The notes below the pieces were generated by a model. It was not told the origin of the DNA. It saw only the letters and a program-made list of their open reading frames with translations, and did not search any database. The translations under genes were made by a program, and so were the position numbers. This document shows, piece after piece, positions 36,222-45,512 of a stretch of 64,000 nucleotides of DNA (within the stretch, counting starts at the first letter, position 1; each line of letters begins with the position of its first letter). The stretch is from Panacagrimonas sp052389915. Lineage in GTDB: Bacteria; Pseudomonadota; Gammaproteobacteria; Nevskiales; Nevskiaceae. Location of the stretch: NCBI GenBank assembly GCA_052389915.1, contig JBQTHL010000031.1, positions 278,667 through 342,666 of the forward strand, in the 5' to 3' direction.

Positions 36222-37406
36222 TCAGACCATCTCTACCGCCAGCGCCACCGCCTCGCCGCCACCGATGCACAAGGTCGCGATACCGGTCTTGCCGCCGGTC
36301 TTCTTGAGCGCTCCCACGAGCGTGGCCAGCACGCGCGCGCCGCTGGCGCCGATCGGATGACCGAGCGCGCAGGCCCCGCCGTGAACATTGACCTTGGCGT
36401 GATCGAGCTGGTGCTCCTTCATCGTCGCCATCGTCACCACAGCGAAGGCCTCGTTGATTTCCCACAGATCGACGTCGCCGGCTTTCCAGCCGAGCTTGTC
36501 GAGCAGCGCCTGCACCGCGAACACCGGCGCGATGGTGAACTCGCTCGGCAGCCGCGCGTGCGTGCTGTGGCCGAGGATGCGCGCGAGCGGCTTGATGCCG
36601 CGCTGTTGAGCTTCCGCAACGCTCATCACGACGATGGCAGCCGCACCGTCGGAGATGGAACTCGCGTTGGCGGCGGTGATGGTGCCGTCTTTCTTGAACG
36701 CGGGCTTCAGGCCCGGAATCTTGTCGGGCCGAGCCTTGGCGGGCTGTTCGTCCTTGTCGATTTTCGTCGTGCCGTCCTTGCCCGCGATTTCCATCGGCGT
36801 GGTTTCGAACGCAAAGCTGCCGTCCTCGTTGGCGAGCTTGGCGCGACGTAGCGACTCGATGGCATAGGCATCCTGCTGCTCGCGCGTGAAGGAATATTTC
36901 TCGACGCAGCGTTCAGCGAACGCGCCCATCGGCGTGCGCTTTTCGTATGCGTCTTCCAGGCCGTCGAGCGCCATGTGGTCGAGCAGCTCACCGTGACCGT
37001 AGCGATAACCGCCGCGCGCCTTCATCAGCAGGTGCGGGGCGTTGGTCATCGATTCCATGCCGCCCGCGACCATGATGGTGTTGGTGCCGGCGCGGATGAG
37101 GTCATGCGCAAGCATCACGGCTTTCAGGCCCGAACCGCACATCTTGTTGATGGTGGTGGCTCCGGCCGAATCGGGCAGCCCCGCAGCGCGCGCGGCCTGC
37201 CGCGCCGGCGCCTGACCCTGCCCGGCGGGCAGGCAGTTGCCCATGATGACTTCCTGTACGTCCTCGCCTTTCAAACCTGCGCGCGCGACCGCGGCCTTGA
37301 TCGCGGCCGCGCCGAGTTGCGCAGCGGTGAACGGGCTCAGCACGCCCATCATGCCGCCCATGGGCGTGCGGGCGACGGCGGCGATGACGATGTCGTTGGC
37401 GGACAC
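36222..37406 (-). CDS. Acetyl-CoA C-acetyltransferase (thiolase)
   Basis: A 394-residue thiolase condensing or cleaving acetoacetyl-CoA. The acyl-accepting Cys is in NKMCGSGLKAVML near 87-99; GGACALGHPIGASG near 344-357 carries the catalytic His, and CIGGGEA near 382 the second Cys. NEAFA near 315 is also conserved. The GTG at 37406 has GGAG 8 bases upstream and fits the family N-terminus; another GTG at 37415 is possible. No operon partner is evident. Confidence 0.93.
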   Translation of the reverse strand: MSANDIVIAAVARTPMGGMMGVLSPFTAAQLGAAAIKAAVARAGLKGEDVQEVIMGNCLPAGQGQAPARQAARAAGLPDSAGATTINKMCGSGLKAVMLAHDLIRAGTNTIMVAGGMESMTNAPHLLMKARGGYRYGHGELLDHMALDGLEDAYEKRTPMGAFAERCVEKYSFTREQQDAYAIESLRRAKLANEDGSFAFETTPMEIAGKDGTTKIDKDEQPAKARPDKIPGLKPAFKKDGTITAANASSISDGAAAIVVMSVAEAQQRGIKPLARILGHSTHARLPSEFTIAPVFAVQALLDKLGWKAGDVDLWEINEAFAVVTMATMKEHQLDHAKVNVHGGACALGHPIGASGARVLATLVGALKKTGGKTGIATLCIGGGEAVALAVEMV

Positions 37407-37582
37407 GGGACACACTCCATTGGAATTTGGAATAGGGCTTTAGATTATCGCCGCCAGCGCATCGCCCGTCGCCGCCCCTGCGGCGAGCGGCGCTGTCGCA
37501 AAAGACGCTCCCGGGATAAGGTATGAACCGCAGCGGGGTTGTAACCCAGGCTTCCACAGAGAAGCCCAGGAGGAGGTGGGAC

Positions 37583-38074
37583 ATGTTCAGCGTTCGAGTC
37601 TCGTGCGTCGCCGGCCTTCTGCTGCTCGTGGCGCCCTGTCAGCCGGGTCTGGCTGCACCCGCCAACATCAAGCTGGACGCCAAGGTTTTCCAGGAGCGCA
37701 AAGCCGTTGCCAGCGACGGCAAGCTTCGCCTGGAGCGCGTTCCGGTGGCGAGAGTCGAGCCCGGTTCCGAGGTGATCTACGAGGTGTCGTACGCCTACAG
37801 CGGCAAGGAAGAAGCCGATGTGGTCATCACCAATCCGATACCGGACGGGCTGACCTACCGCTCCTTTGCGAGCCGCCAGGTAGCGGCGGCGCTGAAGGTT
37901 TCCGTCGATGGCGGGGTGAGCTTCGGTGCGCTCGAAAGCCTGAAGGTGCCGACGGGCAAGCGCGGTTCGCGCGCTGCGCTGGCCACCGATATCACGCACG
38001 TGCAGTGGAAACTGCTGCGTCCGGTCAAGCCGGGCGAAGCGGGGTACGTCAGCTTGCGGGCGGTGGTGCGGTAG
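37583..38074 (+). CDS. Secreted DUF11-like (conserved repeat domain) protein
   Basis: A 163-residue protein with a signal peptide (1-24, ending GLAAPA) and a single Ig-like DUF11-type domain: VEPGSEVIYEVSYAYSG and VVITNPIPDGLTYRS are characteristic of repeats found in cell-surface proteins. One copy only, so a periplasmic or secreted protein of unknown role. The ATG at 37583 follows a strong AGGAGGTGGGAC ribosome site and is preferred to the ATG at 37523. Confidence 0.75.
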   Translation: MFSVRVSCVAGLLLLVAPCQPGLAAPANIKLDAKVFQERKAVASDGKLRLERVPVARVEPGSEVIYEVSYAYSGKEEADVVITNPIPDGLTYRSFASRQVAAALKVSVDGGVSFGALESLKVPTGKRGSRAALATDITHVQWKLLRPVKPGEAGYVSLRAVVR

Positions 38075-38345
38075 TCGAGAGTGCGCAATCGGGGCATGGC
38101 CCGCTCCTGCGGGAGCCGATGTCTGTAGGAGCTATCAGCGCCGGTCCGCACCGTTGTCGCGGAGGAAACGGGTGCTCTCTGGTGCCAGGCCGTCCCCGGT
38201 GGATGCGCTAGCGCTTATCCACCCTACGCTGCGCCGGCCTGTAGGGTGGATAAGCGAAGCGCATCCACCCTCCCAGGCCAAGGTGGCGCGTGATCCTTGT
38301 TTGATGAAAGCGGCCTTACCCGCGACAGACCGGAGCGAGAATCCT
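38075..38345. repeat. Repeat-filled gap with paired GGTGGATAAGCG repeat
   Basis: About 270 bases with no gene. From 38200 to 38269 there is an inverted pair in which GGATGCGCTAGCGCTTATCC on the left matches GGATAAGCGAAGCGCATCC on the right, around GGGTGG/CCACCC and a GCGCCGGC centre. Another short inverted motif (GCTCCTGCGGGAGC) lies near 38102-38115. Confidence 0.7.
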
Positions 38346-40556
38346 TCAGCTGTTTTCAAGCGGCCGGAGTTCCGGCATCCGAGACGATACAGTGGCGGGT
38401 TGCGCCTGCACCCTCACCGGCAGCAACTCGATCAGCCTCGGAAACTCGGCTGCCACAGCTTCGCTCGTCAAGGGCAGGTGCAGGTATCGACCATCGCGCC
38501 ACAGCGGCAACTGGTCAGCGTAGTTCGCGCTGTCGATCCAGCCGTCGTTGCCGCCCAGCAGCACGAAGTGGTTCGCGTCCACGTCGGCAAGGTCGGACAG
38601 GTGTCGCGCCTGGGCGCCGTACTGCACGTCGTGGCGGCTCGCCACCAGTCCATGCGCGTTCTTCATCGGGGTTTCGCGCGAGCCGCCGGCCGGCCAGTCC
38701 ACCACTTGCAAGCGCCGGCCGATCACCGGGATCAGGCTCAGCAGATGCCCGATGCGCAGACGATGCATGTCGCCCCAACGTGGATAGCGACCGAGCGAGC
38801 GCAACGCAGCCTGCGCCGACCGGCGTAACAACTCGGTTTGCGCAGCGACGCTCAAGCCGTCGAGGTCGGGCAGCAGCAGGCGCGTATGCCTCCCCCACTC
38901 GTCGTCCAGGCCCGGCTCGCTCGATGTGCCGCGGACGGCGCGCAGTCCGGTGGCGAGCCCGTGCAGCAGGGTTTCGAAGGCCACGGGAGCCAGTGCATCC
39001 GCCGCGTAATCGCCATCCCAGCCTTGCAACACCTCGATCAGGCGAGCGCTTGCACCGGCGGCGAGCAAACGTTGCGCCAGTGCCTTTGCCAGCGTCGCGG
39101 CACCCGGCGTCAGGGTGTCGCGTTGCTGGCGCGCGAGATCGGCCAGCGTCAGGTTTTGGTGATCGGCCAGTTGCGCGAGACGCGCCGCGCGATCCCCTTC
39201 GCTGAAAAAGAACCCCAGCGGGGCATCGGTGAATTGCGGCCGGTCGTTGGCGGACACGCGAAATCCACTCGCCGGATCGAGCGTCATGGGCAGAGAACCT
39301 GCGTCCCAACGCTCCTTCCACGCCGCATCGGCCTGTGCCGGCGACAACACCGGCGAGGCGTCCGGCCAGTGCGTGCGCCGCGGCAGGCGCGCGGCGTAGA
39401 CGTGACCGATGTGCCCGTCGCGCGTCGCGAACAGAATGTTCTGCGCACACACACCAAAGCCCTCGAAGGCCTTGCGGAATTCATCCGGTGTGCTTGCCCG
39501 TGCTGCGCCGAGAAACGCGCCGATCTCATCCGAGGCTTCCTGTCCCACCCAGCGCAGGGCCACCGCACCACCCGATACTTTTAGCAGGCGCGCGTCGTTG
39601 AGGATGGGGCCGAAGCGCGTACGCCGGATGCGTCGCACGCGCGTGCCCAGGCCGCGCACGCGGATCGGCGTCACCAGCGTTTCGATCTCCGAGTCGGGCA
39701 GCGTGGACACGTCGACCAGATCGCTCGACGCGGCGCGCATGTTGGTGCCGCCCCAGGCCATATGCGCGCCGGCGCCTACTCCCACGAACGGCAGTCCGGC
39801 CGGCATCAACCCGACCATGTGGTAACTCGGGCAGCGCAGCCCGGCGAGGATCCAGAAATTGGGCAGCGACTGGCCCAGGTGTGGATCGTTGGCCATCAAG
39901 GGTGCGCCGGTCGCGGAGCGACGCGCCGCAATCGCCACGCTATTGCTGCCGGCGCGCGAGAACTGTGTGAGTGCCCGTCCGAGCACACTTCCGGAAAGCG
40001 TGCCGCCGACGATTTGCAGTCGCCGCCAGAACTCCGAGAAGCCCGGCTTGCCGCGCGCTTTCAGCAGCGGCAGGTAGCCGCCCCAGTTCACGTCGGCCCC
40101 GGCAAGACGGCCCAGGGTGAGCACGTCGATCAGGCTCCAGGGTTCGGCCATGAGACCCAGCCAGCGGAATTCGGGCGGTCGCAGAACCATTCGAGACTGG
40201 TAGTCGTTGAGCCCGCGCACGAAGTCCTCGACCCAGGTCCGCGTTGGGTCCGGCAAGCTTCTTTCACCGGCTCGCGCCGCGCCAGGCAGATCGAGCAGTC
40301 GCAAGGCGTGATCGAGATTCACCGCCAGCGGCCCGAGCATCTCGGCCACTCGACCCTGCGCCAGGCGCTTCATCACGTGCAACTGCGCGGCGCGCAGATG
40401 CATCTGGACCAGGCCCAGCGCATAGGCCGCGTCGGCGTCGGTCTGGGCTTCGATGAAGGGAATCGCGTGCGCGTTCCAGCGAATCTGCACCGGGTGCGAA
40501 ACCGCCAGACCGTCGGTGGGGAAGGCGGCGAGTCGCTGATCGAGAGTCAAAGGCAT
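38346..40556 (-). CDS. Penicillin acylase family (S45) Ntn hydrolase
   Basis: A 736-residue Ntn hydrolase. The autocatalytic processing site and N-terminal nucleophile are in AGSNSVAIA, with S204 following G203; VRWNAHAIPFIEAQ near 26 and NDPHLG near 228 are family features, as is a C-terminal domain with GGNDGWIDSANY. Family members hydrolyse amide bonds such as beta-lactam side chains or acyl-homoserine lactones. Unlike classic penicillin G acylase or PvdQ no signal peptide is seen with the ATG at 40556. The upstream extension to 40640 runs into a repeat and was rejected. Substrate unknown. Confidence 0.85.
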   Translation of the reverse strand: MPLTLDQRLAAFPTDGLAVSHPVQIRWNAHAIPFIEAQTDADAAYALGLVQMHLRAAQLHVMKRLAQGRVAEMLGPLAVNLDHALRLLDLPGAARAGERSLPDPTRTWVEDFVRGLNDYQSRMVLRPPEFRWLGLMAEPWSLIDVLTLGRLAGADVNWGGYLPLLKARGKPGFSEFWRRLQIVGGTLSGSVLGRALTQFSRAGSNSVAIAARRSATGAPLMANDPHLGQSLPNFWILAGLRCPSYHMVGLMPAGLPFVGVGAGAHMAWGGTNMRAASSDLVDVSTLPDSEIETLVTPIRVRGLGTRVRRIRRTRFGPILNDARLLKVSGGAVALRWVGQEASDEIGAFLGAARASTPDEFRKAFEGFGVCAQNILFATRDGHIGHVYAARLPRRTHWPDASPVLSPAQADAAWKERWDAGSLPMTLDPASGFRVSANDRPQFTDAPLGFFFSEGDRAARLAQLADHQNLTLADLARQQRDTLTPGAATLAKALAQRLLAAGASARLIEVLQGWDGDYAADALAPVAFETLLHGLATGLRAVRGTSSEPGLDDEWGRHTRLLLPDLDGLSVAAQTELLRRSAQAALRSLGRYPRWGDMHRLRIGHLLSLIPVIGRRLQVVDWPAGGSRETPMKNAHGLVASRHDVQYGAQARHLSDLADVDANHFVLLGGNDGWIDSANYADQLPLWRDGRYLHLPLTSEAVAAEFPRLIELLPVRVQAQPATVSSRMPELRPLENS

Positions 40557-40604
40557 CCGCGCAGTATTCGTGGCACAGATTGCAGCGAGAAGAAACGCAT
40601 GGTT

Positions 40605-40694
40605 GTAGGAGGGGCGTAAGCCCCGACAGTCAGTCGCCAACCGAATCTGGCTCCGGAATTCGAGCGGGCTGGTCGGGGCTTACGCCCCTCCTAC
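40605..40694. repeat. Inverted repeat pair, GTAGGAGGGGCGTAAGCCCC family
   Basis: The left arm 40605-40627 and right arm 40672-40694 are perfect or near-perfect reverse complements of 23 bases separated by about 44 bases. The right arm covers the stop codon of the MBL hydrolase gene. Confidence 0.8.
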
Positions 40695-41647
40695 ACGACC
40701 AGCGTCTGGCCGTGCTGCATCACGCGGAACCGGTCCGCCGCGACTCCGGCCGCGTTCAGCGCCGTCGCCAGCCGCTGCGGCGGCTCGTCCAGCGGCTCCA
40801 GGGTGAGCCGGAACGTGCCCCAGTGCATCGCCAGCGACAGCCGGCTGCCGACCTCCCGGTGAATGCGCACCGCCTCGAAGGGATCCACGTGCACCGGCCG
40901 CATGAAGCTGCGCGGGTCGTAGGCGCCAATGGGAATCATCGCCACGTCGATCGGCGCGAAGCGCTTGCCGATGGCCGCGAAATCCCGGCCGTAGCCGGTG
41001 TCGCCCGCGAAGTAATGCCGCTGCTGCGCGTGCTCGAACACGAACCCGCACCACAGCGAACGGTTGCGGTCGGTCACGCCGCGGCCGGAAAAATGCTGCG
41101 CCGGAACCGCGTGCACTCTCATTCCGCGCGCATCGGTCGACTGCCACCAGTCCAGCTCGGTCACCTGCGCGATGCGCCGACGCTCGAACCACTCTCGCAA
41201 TCCCAGCGGCACCACGAAGGCTGGCGCATCGCGCCGCGCCAGCTTGCGCACGCTGGTCTCGTCTAGATGGTCGTAATGGTTGTGCGAGACCAGCACCACG
41301 TCGATCTTCGGCAGTTCGTCGAAACTCAGACCCAGCGGCGCGATTCGGCCCGGCCCGGCCCACTGCACCGGCGAAGTGCGCTTCGACAGAACCGGGTCGG
41401 TGAGGATATTGAGCCCGCCCAACTGGACCAGGAACGACGCATGGCCGATCCAGGTGTAAGTCGTCTCGGTGCGGTTGGCAGCGAGCCAGACCGGATCGTT
41501 TTGCGCCTTCGGAAACCTGGGACGTTTCCATCCGCCGGCACGCATTTCGGTCAGAAATTTCAGCAGCGACTTGCCGCCATGCGCCTCGTTGCGGTGGTTG
41601 TTGCGGAAGCGGCCGTCGGCGGTGCGCGGCGCGCCGGAAGGGTTCAC
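40691..41647 (-). CDS. MBL-fold metallo-hydrolase, NAPE-PLD/UlaG-like
   Basis: A 318-residue metallo-beta-lactamase-fold enzyme. S-H122-N-H124-Y-D126-H127 is the HxHxDH metal site; further ligands are in VPAQHFSGRG, FAGDTGYG and MHWGTF. The overall pattern resembles bacterial homologues of N-acylphosphatidylethanolamine phospholipase D. The GTG at 41647 overlaps the stop of the glycosylase gene as GTGA. The last codons come from a repeat arm. Third gene of a coupled set with a c-di-GMP protein and a DNA glycosylase. Confidence 0.88.
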   Translation of the reverse strand: MNPSGAPRTADGRFRNNHRNEAHGGKSLLKFLTEMRAGGWKRPRFPKAQNDPVWLAANRTETTYTWIGHASFLVQLGGLNILTDPVLSKRTSPVQWAGPGRIAPLGLSFDELPKIDVVLVSHNHYDHLDETSVRKLARRDAPAFVVPLGLREWFERRRIAQVTELDWWQSTDARGMRVHAVPAQHFSGRGVTDRNRSLWCGFVFEHAQQRHYFAGDTGYGRDFAAIGKRFAPIDVAMIPIGAYDPRSFMRPVHVDPFEAVRIHREVGSRLSLAMHWGTFRLTLEPLDEPPQRLATALNAAGVAADRFRVMQHGQTLVV

Positions 41648-42279
41648 GTCCACGTCGCGATATCGCCGTCGGTGAGCCGCCAAAGGTACCAGCTCGCGAC
41701 CGAGCGATACGGCGCCCAGCGCGATACCACTTCCAGGGTCGCGGCCTCGTCGAGCTTCACGCCCTGGTTGTAGAGCTTGTTGACGCTGTTGCGCAGGCCG
41801 ACGTCGCCGAGCGAAAAAATGTCGAGGCGGTCGAGCGCGAAAATCAGGAACATCTCCGCGGTCCAGCGGCCGACGCCGGGAAGCGCATCGAGCGTCTCGA
41901 TGGCGGTTTCGTCATCCATCTTCGCGAGCGCCTTGAAACTCAGTTCGCCCGAGGCAGTGCGCTCGCTCAGCGCATGCAGCCACTTGCACTTGGCGTTCGA
42001 CAAGCCGGCGCCGCGCAAGGCTTCTGCGCTCACCGACAGGAGTCGTTGGGGCGTGAGTTTTTTATTCGCGCCGACCAGCACATGCACGCGCGCCTGAATC
42101 GTGTCCGCTGCCTTGGACGAGAGCTGCTGGCCGATGATGGAGCTGGCGAGAACATGAAAAGGATCGCGCTTCAATGCGCCGAGCGTGCTGGGTCCGTGGG
42201 CGCGAATGAGCGTGCGCATCACGGGGCATTGCCGCGAGAGGTGCTTCTGCGCGGTGCCGATGATCGCGGGTTCGATCAT
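41644..42279 (-). CDS. HhH-GPD DNA-3-methyladenine glycosylase
   Basis: A 211-residue DNA glycosylase of the AlkA-like type removing alkylated bases. IIGQQLSSKAADTI near 48-61, the helix-hairpin-helix LPGVGRWTAE (133-142) and the catalytic Asp159 in FSLGDVGLR are visible. It lacks the N-terminal domain of E. coli AlkA and matches the shorter single-domain form. ATG at 42279 overlaps the stop of the signalling protein gene as ATGA. Confidence 0.92.
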   Translation of the reverse strand: MIEPAIIGTAQKHLSRQCPVMRTLIRAHGPSTLGALKRDPFHVLASSIIGQQLSSKAADTIQARVHVLVGANKKLTPQRLLSVSAEALRGAGLSNAKCKWLHALSERTASGELSFKALAKMDDETAIETLDALPGVGRWTAEMFLIFALDRLDIFSLGDVGLRNSVNKLYNQGVKLDEAATLEVVSRWAPYRSVASWYLWRLTDGDIATWT

Positions 42280-45200
42280 GTCGAGTCCGATCGGCGCCGC
42301 GCCAGCCAGGCCGGCAGATCTCGCGCGCCGATGGGGTCGCTGAAATACGGACCCGATCCGTACTTGCATCCCTGGTGCGCCAGCCAGTCGCTGGCCTCGC
42401 TGCTGGCGACGCCGCAGGCCATGACCGACAGGTCGAGACTCTTGGCGGCGAGCAGTGCGAGCCGCAAGCGTTCGGTGGCGTCGGCGTTCTGCGGCAGCGC
42501 GGCCACGTCTTCGGCTTCCAGAATCACCGCCGCCAGCGGCAACGCTTCGACCCTGTTCAGCGCCGCGAACACGGGGCCGGCCGCGCCGCGCAGGGCAAAG
42601 CGAATCCCGCGATCCAGCAGCCGCCGCGTCAGCGCTGCGGGCGCGTCGCGCAGGTCGGCCAAGCTCTCGGTCGAGAGCGCGAAGACCAGCCTCCGCGGCG
42701 GCACCTGGTAGCGCTCCATCAGCTCGAACAGGTGCACATGGAAGTCGGGGTCCTTGAGCTGCCAGCCGGTCTGGCTGAGGATCACCGGCAGGGGCGGCGC
42801 ATCCTCGGGGCCGGGCGGCGGCGGCATGGAACAGGCGCCGTGCAGCAGCCACAGTTCCACGTCTCCGGGCAGACCCGCACGACCGGCAGCGGCCATCACG
42901 TCGGGTCCGGGAATGCGCCCCTGCCGCGGATGCCGCCACCAGAAATCGAGCAGCAGACCGCCGAGGCGCGGCACCGCGTCCTTGCCGCCCAAAGCAAACA
43001 CGGGAACAGCTTCGAGTTCGAGTTGCTGCAAGGCGAACGCGGCGTGCAGGTTGCGCTCCAGTTCCAGCCGGCGACGCTTTTGCGGCGGCACTTCCACGCT
43101 GTACACGCGAAACTGGCCGGGGCCGGATTGCTTGGCCTGGTACATCGCGGCGTCGGCGTGACGCAGCAGGCCTTCGGCGTCGCTCTCATCGAGCGGATAC
43201 ATCACGATACCGATGCTGGGCGTGATGCGCACGTCGCGATCCGGAATCTCGAAGCGCGGCCCGAACTGTTCGATGATCTTTTGCGCCAGACTTTCGGCGT
43301 CGTCCAGGCCGCGCAGGCCCTGCGCCACCACCACGAACTCGTCGCCGCCCATGCGCGCCACCGTGTCGGTCTCGCGCAGCACGCCGGACAGGCGCTTGGC
43401 GGCGAGCGCGAGCACCGCATCGCCCACCTCATGTCCATGCTGGTCGTTGACCTGCTTGAAGCGATCCAGATCGACGAAGAACACGCCGACCAGGCGGTTC
43501 GAACGACTCGCGATCAGCAAGGCTTGGTGCAGGCGATCGAGCAGGGTCGCGCGATTGGGCAAGCCGGTGAGCGGGTCGTGCTGGGCCAGGTGACGCAGAC
43601 GATCCTCCTCGGCCTCGCGCTCGGTGACATCGACCGCGATCGCCATGTACATCGGCGGCTCTTCCTCGCGCGAAAAATTCAGCCGCACTTCCACCGGGTA
43701 GTTGGTGCCGTCGGCGCGCACGTGGTGGCAGCGATAAGTCACGTGATCCACCTCGCCGCCGCGCAGGCGCGCGAGGTAACTGAAGAAGGTATCGCTCTCC
43801 AGTTGCTGACTGATCGCCAGCGGCGTCAGGCGCAGGATCTCGTTGGGCGGATACCCGAGATTGCGCCGCGCGCCACGATTGACCTCGACGAAGTACAGCG
43901 ACTGCGCATCGAAGATGTAGACCTCTTCGGAGGCGGCGTCTAGCAGCCGCCCGAGCCGCTGCGCGAGATTGTCGCTGCGCAGGCGCTCGGTGATGTCGCG
44001 CACGATCACCACCAGACCTTCCGAGTCCTCGACATTCATCGGCTGCACGACCAGCTCCACCGGGAAGGTCGTGGCGTCCTTGCGCCAACCCACGACTTTC
44101 GGTAGCCGGCTGTGCTGGCGGCCGCCGATGTAATCGGTCAGGTGCAGCCCCGGCGTGTTGAGAAAGGGCACCGGCATCAGGCGCGTGATGGTGATGCCGT
44201 CGAGTTCGTTGCGGGCATAGCCGAACATGCGCAGCGCGCGCGCATTGGCAAATCGGATCACGCCCGCGGGATCGGTGGTGAGCACGCCCTCCACCAGGTG
44301 ATCGATCACGCCCAGCGACAGGCGCACGCTCTTGCGCAACTCGTCGATGCGCGCGCGGCGTTCGCCCACATCGTGAAACATCATCGCCGCGCCGGTGGCC
44401 GTGTCGTCGTCCTCGTCGTGCAACGGCACCGCCATGACCTCGATGAAACGGACGGCGCCCGTGCGCGAGCGCAGCAGCATTTCCGCCGAGGCGTACTCGC
44501 GGTTCTCGCGCATGCAGTTTTCCGCCGGCGTCACCAGCGGCGCGTGCTGCTCGTCGAGCGGATGGAACACCGAGTACACCAGCCGTCCTTTCGCCTCTTC
44601 GACGCTCCATCCGGTCAGGTCGGCCGCAGCGCGATTGATGTAGCGGATGCGCGCCTCGCGATCCACCGTGACGATGGCGCGGCCCAGACCGTCGAGCGTG
44701 CGGCCGGCCTGGTCGCGCAGGTTGCGCGGCAGCTCGGCCGGCACGCCGTCTTCGTCCTCCGACTCCTCGGACTCCGGTTCTTCCAGCCGCCCCATGCCAG
44801 CGGCTTTCGTCTGGCCGCGACGCACCAGCACCAAGCCCAATGCCAGCGCGGTCGGAAACGCCAGCAGCAGCCCGGTCCAGCCTGCGATGCGCAGGTCGCC
44901 GATGGCCTGCTCGCGGATGTCGCGCGCAAGTCCCGGCGCAAACGCGTATTCGACGCGGCCCAGCACGGCGCCGCCGGACTTCAGGTCGAGCCGCCCGTAG
45001 TCGCTGGTCCAGCGATACATCCAACCGCGCAGACGCTGCTTGGTCGCGCCGGACAGCCACGGAAAATTGAGACGCTCGTAGCGGCCGTCGACCGCGAGAA
45101 TCGCGTCTGCCGTATCGCGCACCGACAGGAAGCTGATACCCAGGTCGCGGCTGCGCACCAGGTCCTGCACGCGGCTGCGCAGGCTGTCGGTGTCGCCAGC

Positions 45201-45377
45201 ACCGAGCAGCGGAATCAGCTCGCTGGACGCCACTTCCAGCGCATGGCCGCGGTTGTACCGATCCTGCAAATCGCCGGCCCTGAACAGGGCGCGCCCCGCG
45301 ATGACGCCCAGCAGGACAGCCGCCAGCAGGCCGACAACCGTCGCGATGTTTCTGGGTTCAATGGTCAGCTTGAGCAC
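42276..45377 (-). CDS. Membrane PAS-GGDEF-EAL protein with degenerate EAL
   Basis: A 1033-residue signalling protein. TM1 about 12-31, periplasmic sensor about 32-163, TM2 about 165-186, acidic linker, then three PAS domains (about 225-340, 352-465, 475-588). The GGDEF domain (about 595-755) has intact GGDEF (677-681), DLDRFKQVND and an allosteric RETD I-site (668-671), so it should make c-di-GMP with feedback inhibition. The EAL-like domain (about 770-1025) has lost EAL (LLL), the DDFGTG Asp pair, the KID Lys and the AEGVE Glu, so no phosphodiesterase activity is expected. Promoter not evident. Confidence 0.93.
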   Translation of the reverse strand: MLKLTIEPRNIATVVGLLAAVLLGVIAGRALFRAGDLQDRYNRGHALEVASSELIPLLGAGDTDSLRSRVQDLVRSRDLGISFLSVRDTADAILAVDGRYERLNFPWLSGATKQRLRGWMYRWTSDYGRLDLKSGGAVLGRVEYAFAPGLARDIREQAIGDLRIAGWTGLLLAFPTALALGLVLVRRGQTKAAGMGRLEEPESEESEDEDGVPAELPRNLRDQAGRTLDGLGRAIVTVDREARIRYINRAAADLTGWSVEEAKGRLVYSVFHPLDEQHAPLVTPAENCMRENREYASAEMLLRSRTGAVRFIEVMAVPLHDEDDDTATGAAMMFHDVGERRARIDELRKSVRLSLGVIDHLVEGVLTTDPAGVIRFANARALRMFGYARNELDGITITRLMPVPFLNTPGLHLTDYIGGRQHSRLPKVVGWRKDATTFPVELVVQPMNVEDSEGLVVIVRDITERLRSDNLAQRLGRLLDAASEEVYIFDAQSLYFVEVNRGARRNLGYPPNEILRLTPLAISQQLESDTFFSYLARLRGGEVDHVTYRCHHVRADGTNYPVEVRLNFSREEEPPMYMAIAVDVTEREAEEDRLRHLAQHDPLTGLPNRATLLDRLHQALLIASRSNRLVGVFFVDLDRFKQVNDQHGHEVGDAVLALAAKRLSGVLRETDTVARMGGDEFVVVAQGLRGLDDAESLAQKIIEQFGPRFEIPDRDVRITPSIGIVMYPLDESDAEGLLRHADAAMYQAKQSGPGQFRVYSVEVPPQKRRRLELERNLHAAFALQQLELEAVPVFALGGKDAVPRLGGLLLDFWWRHPRQGRIPGPDVMAAAGRAGLPGDVELWLLHGACSMPPPPGPEDAPPLPVILSQTGWQLKDPDFHVHLFELMERYQVPPRRLVFALSTESLADLRDAPAALTRRLLDRGIRFALRGAAGPVFAALNRVEALPLAAVILEAEDVAALPQNADATERLRLALLAAKSLDLSVMACGVASSEASDWLAHQGCKYGSGPYFSDPIGARDLPAWLARRRSDST

Positions 45378-45512
45378 CGGCCCGCTTTTCCAGGTTTGCG
45401 CCGGGGTTGCGCGCTGTTTCGACTAGTCGCAGGGATTCTAGTCAAAATCAGTCGTCGAGCATCATCCGCAGACGATCCATGCTGCGGCAGGCATTCCAAC
45501 CAGACCACAACC

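Noticed and set aside
41648..41683. Upstream ATG for the MBL hydrolase
   Set aside because: It extends into the glycosylase; the coupled GTG at 41647 fits the pattern of neighbouring genes.
42375..45400. Plus-strand frames opposite the PAS-GGDEF protein, including one running into the MHS transporter
   Set aside because: Antisense shadows; only the part from 45513 has transporter features.
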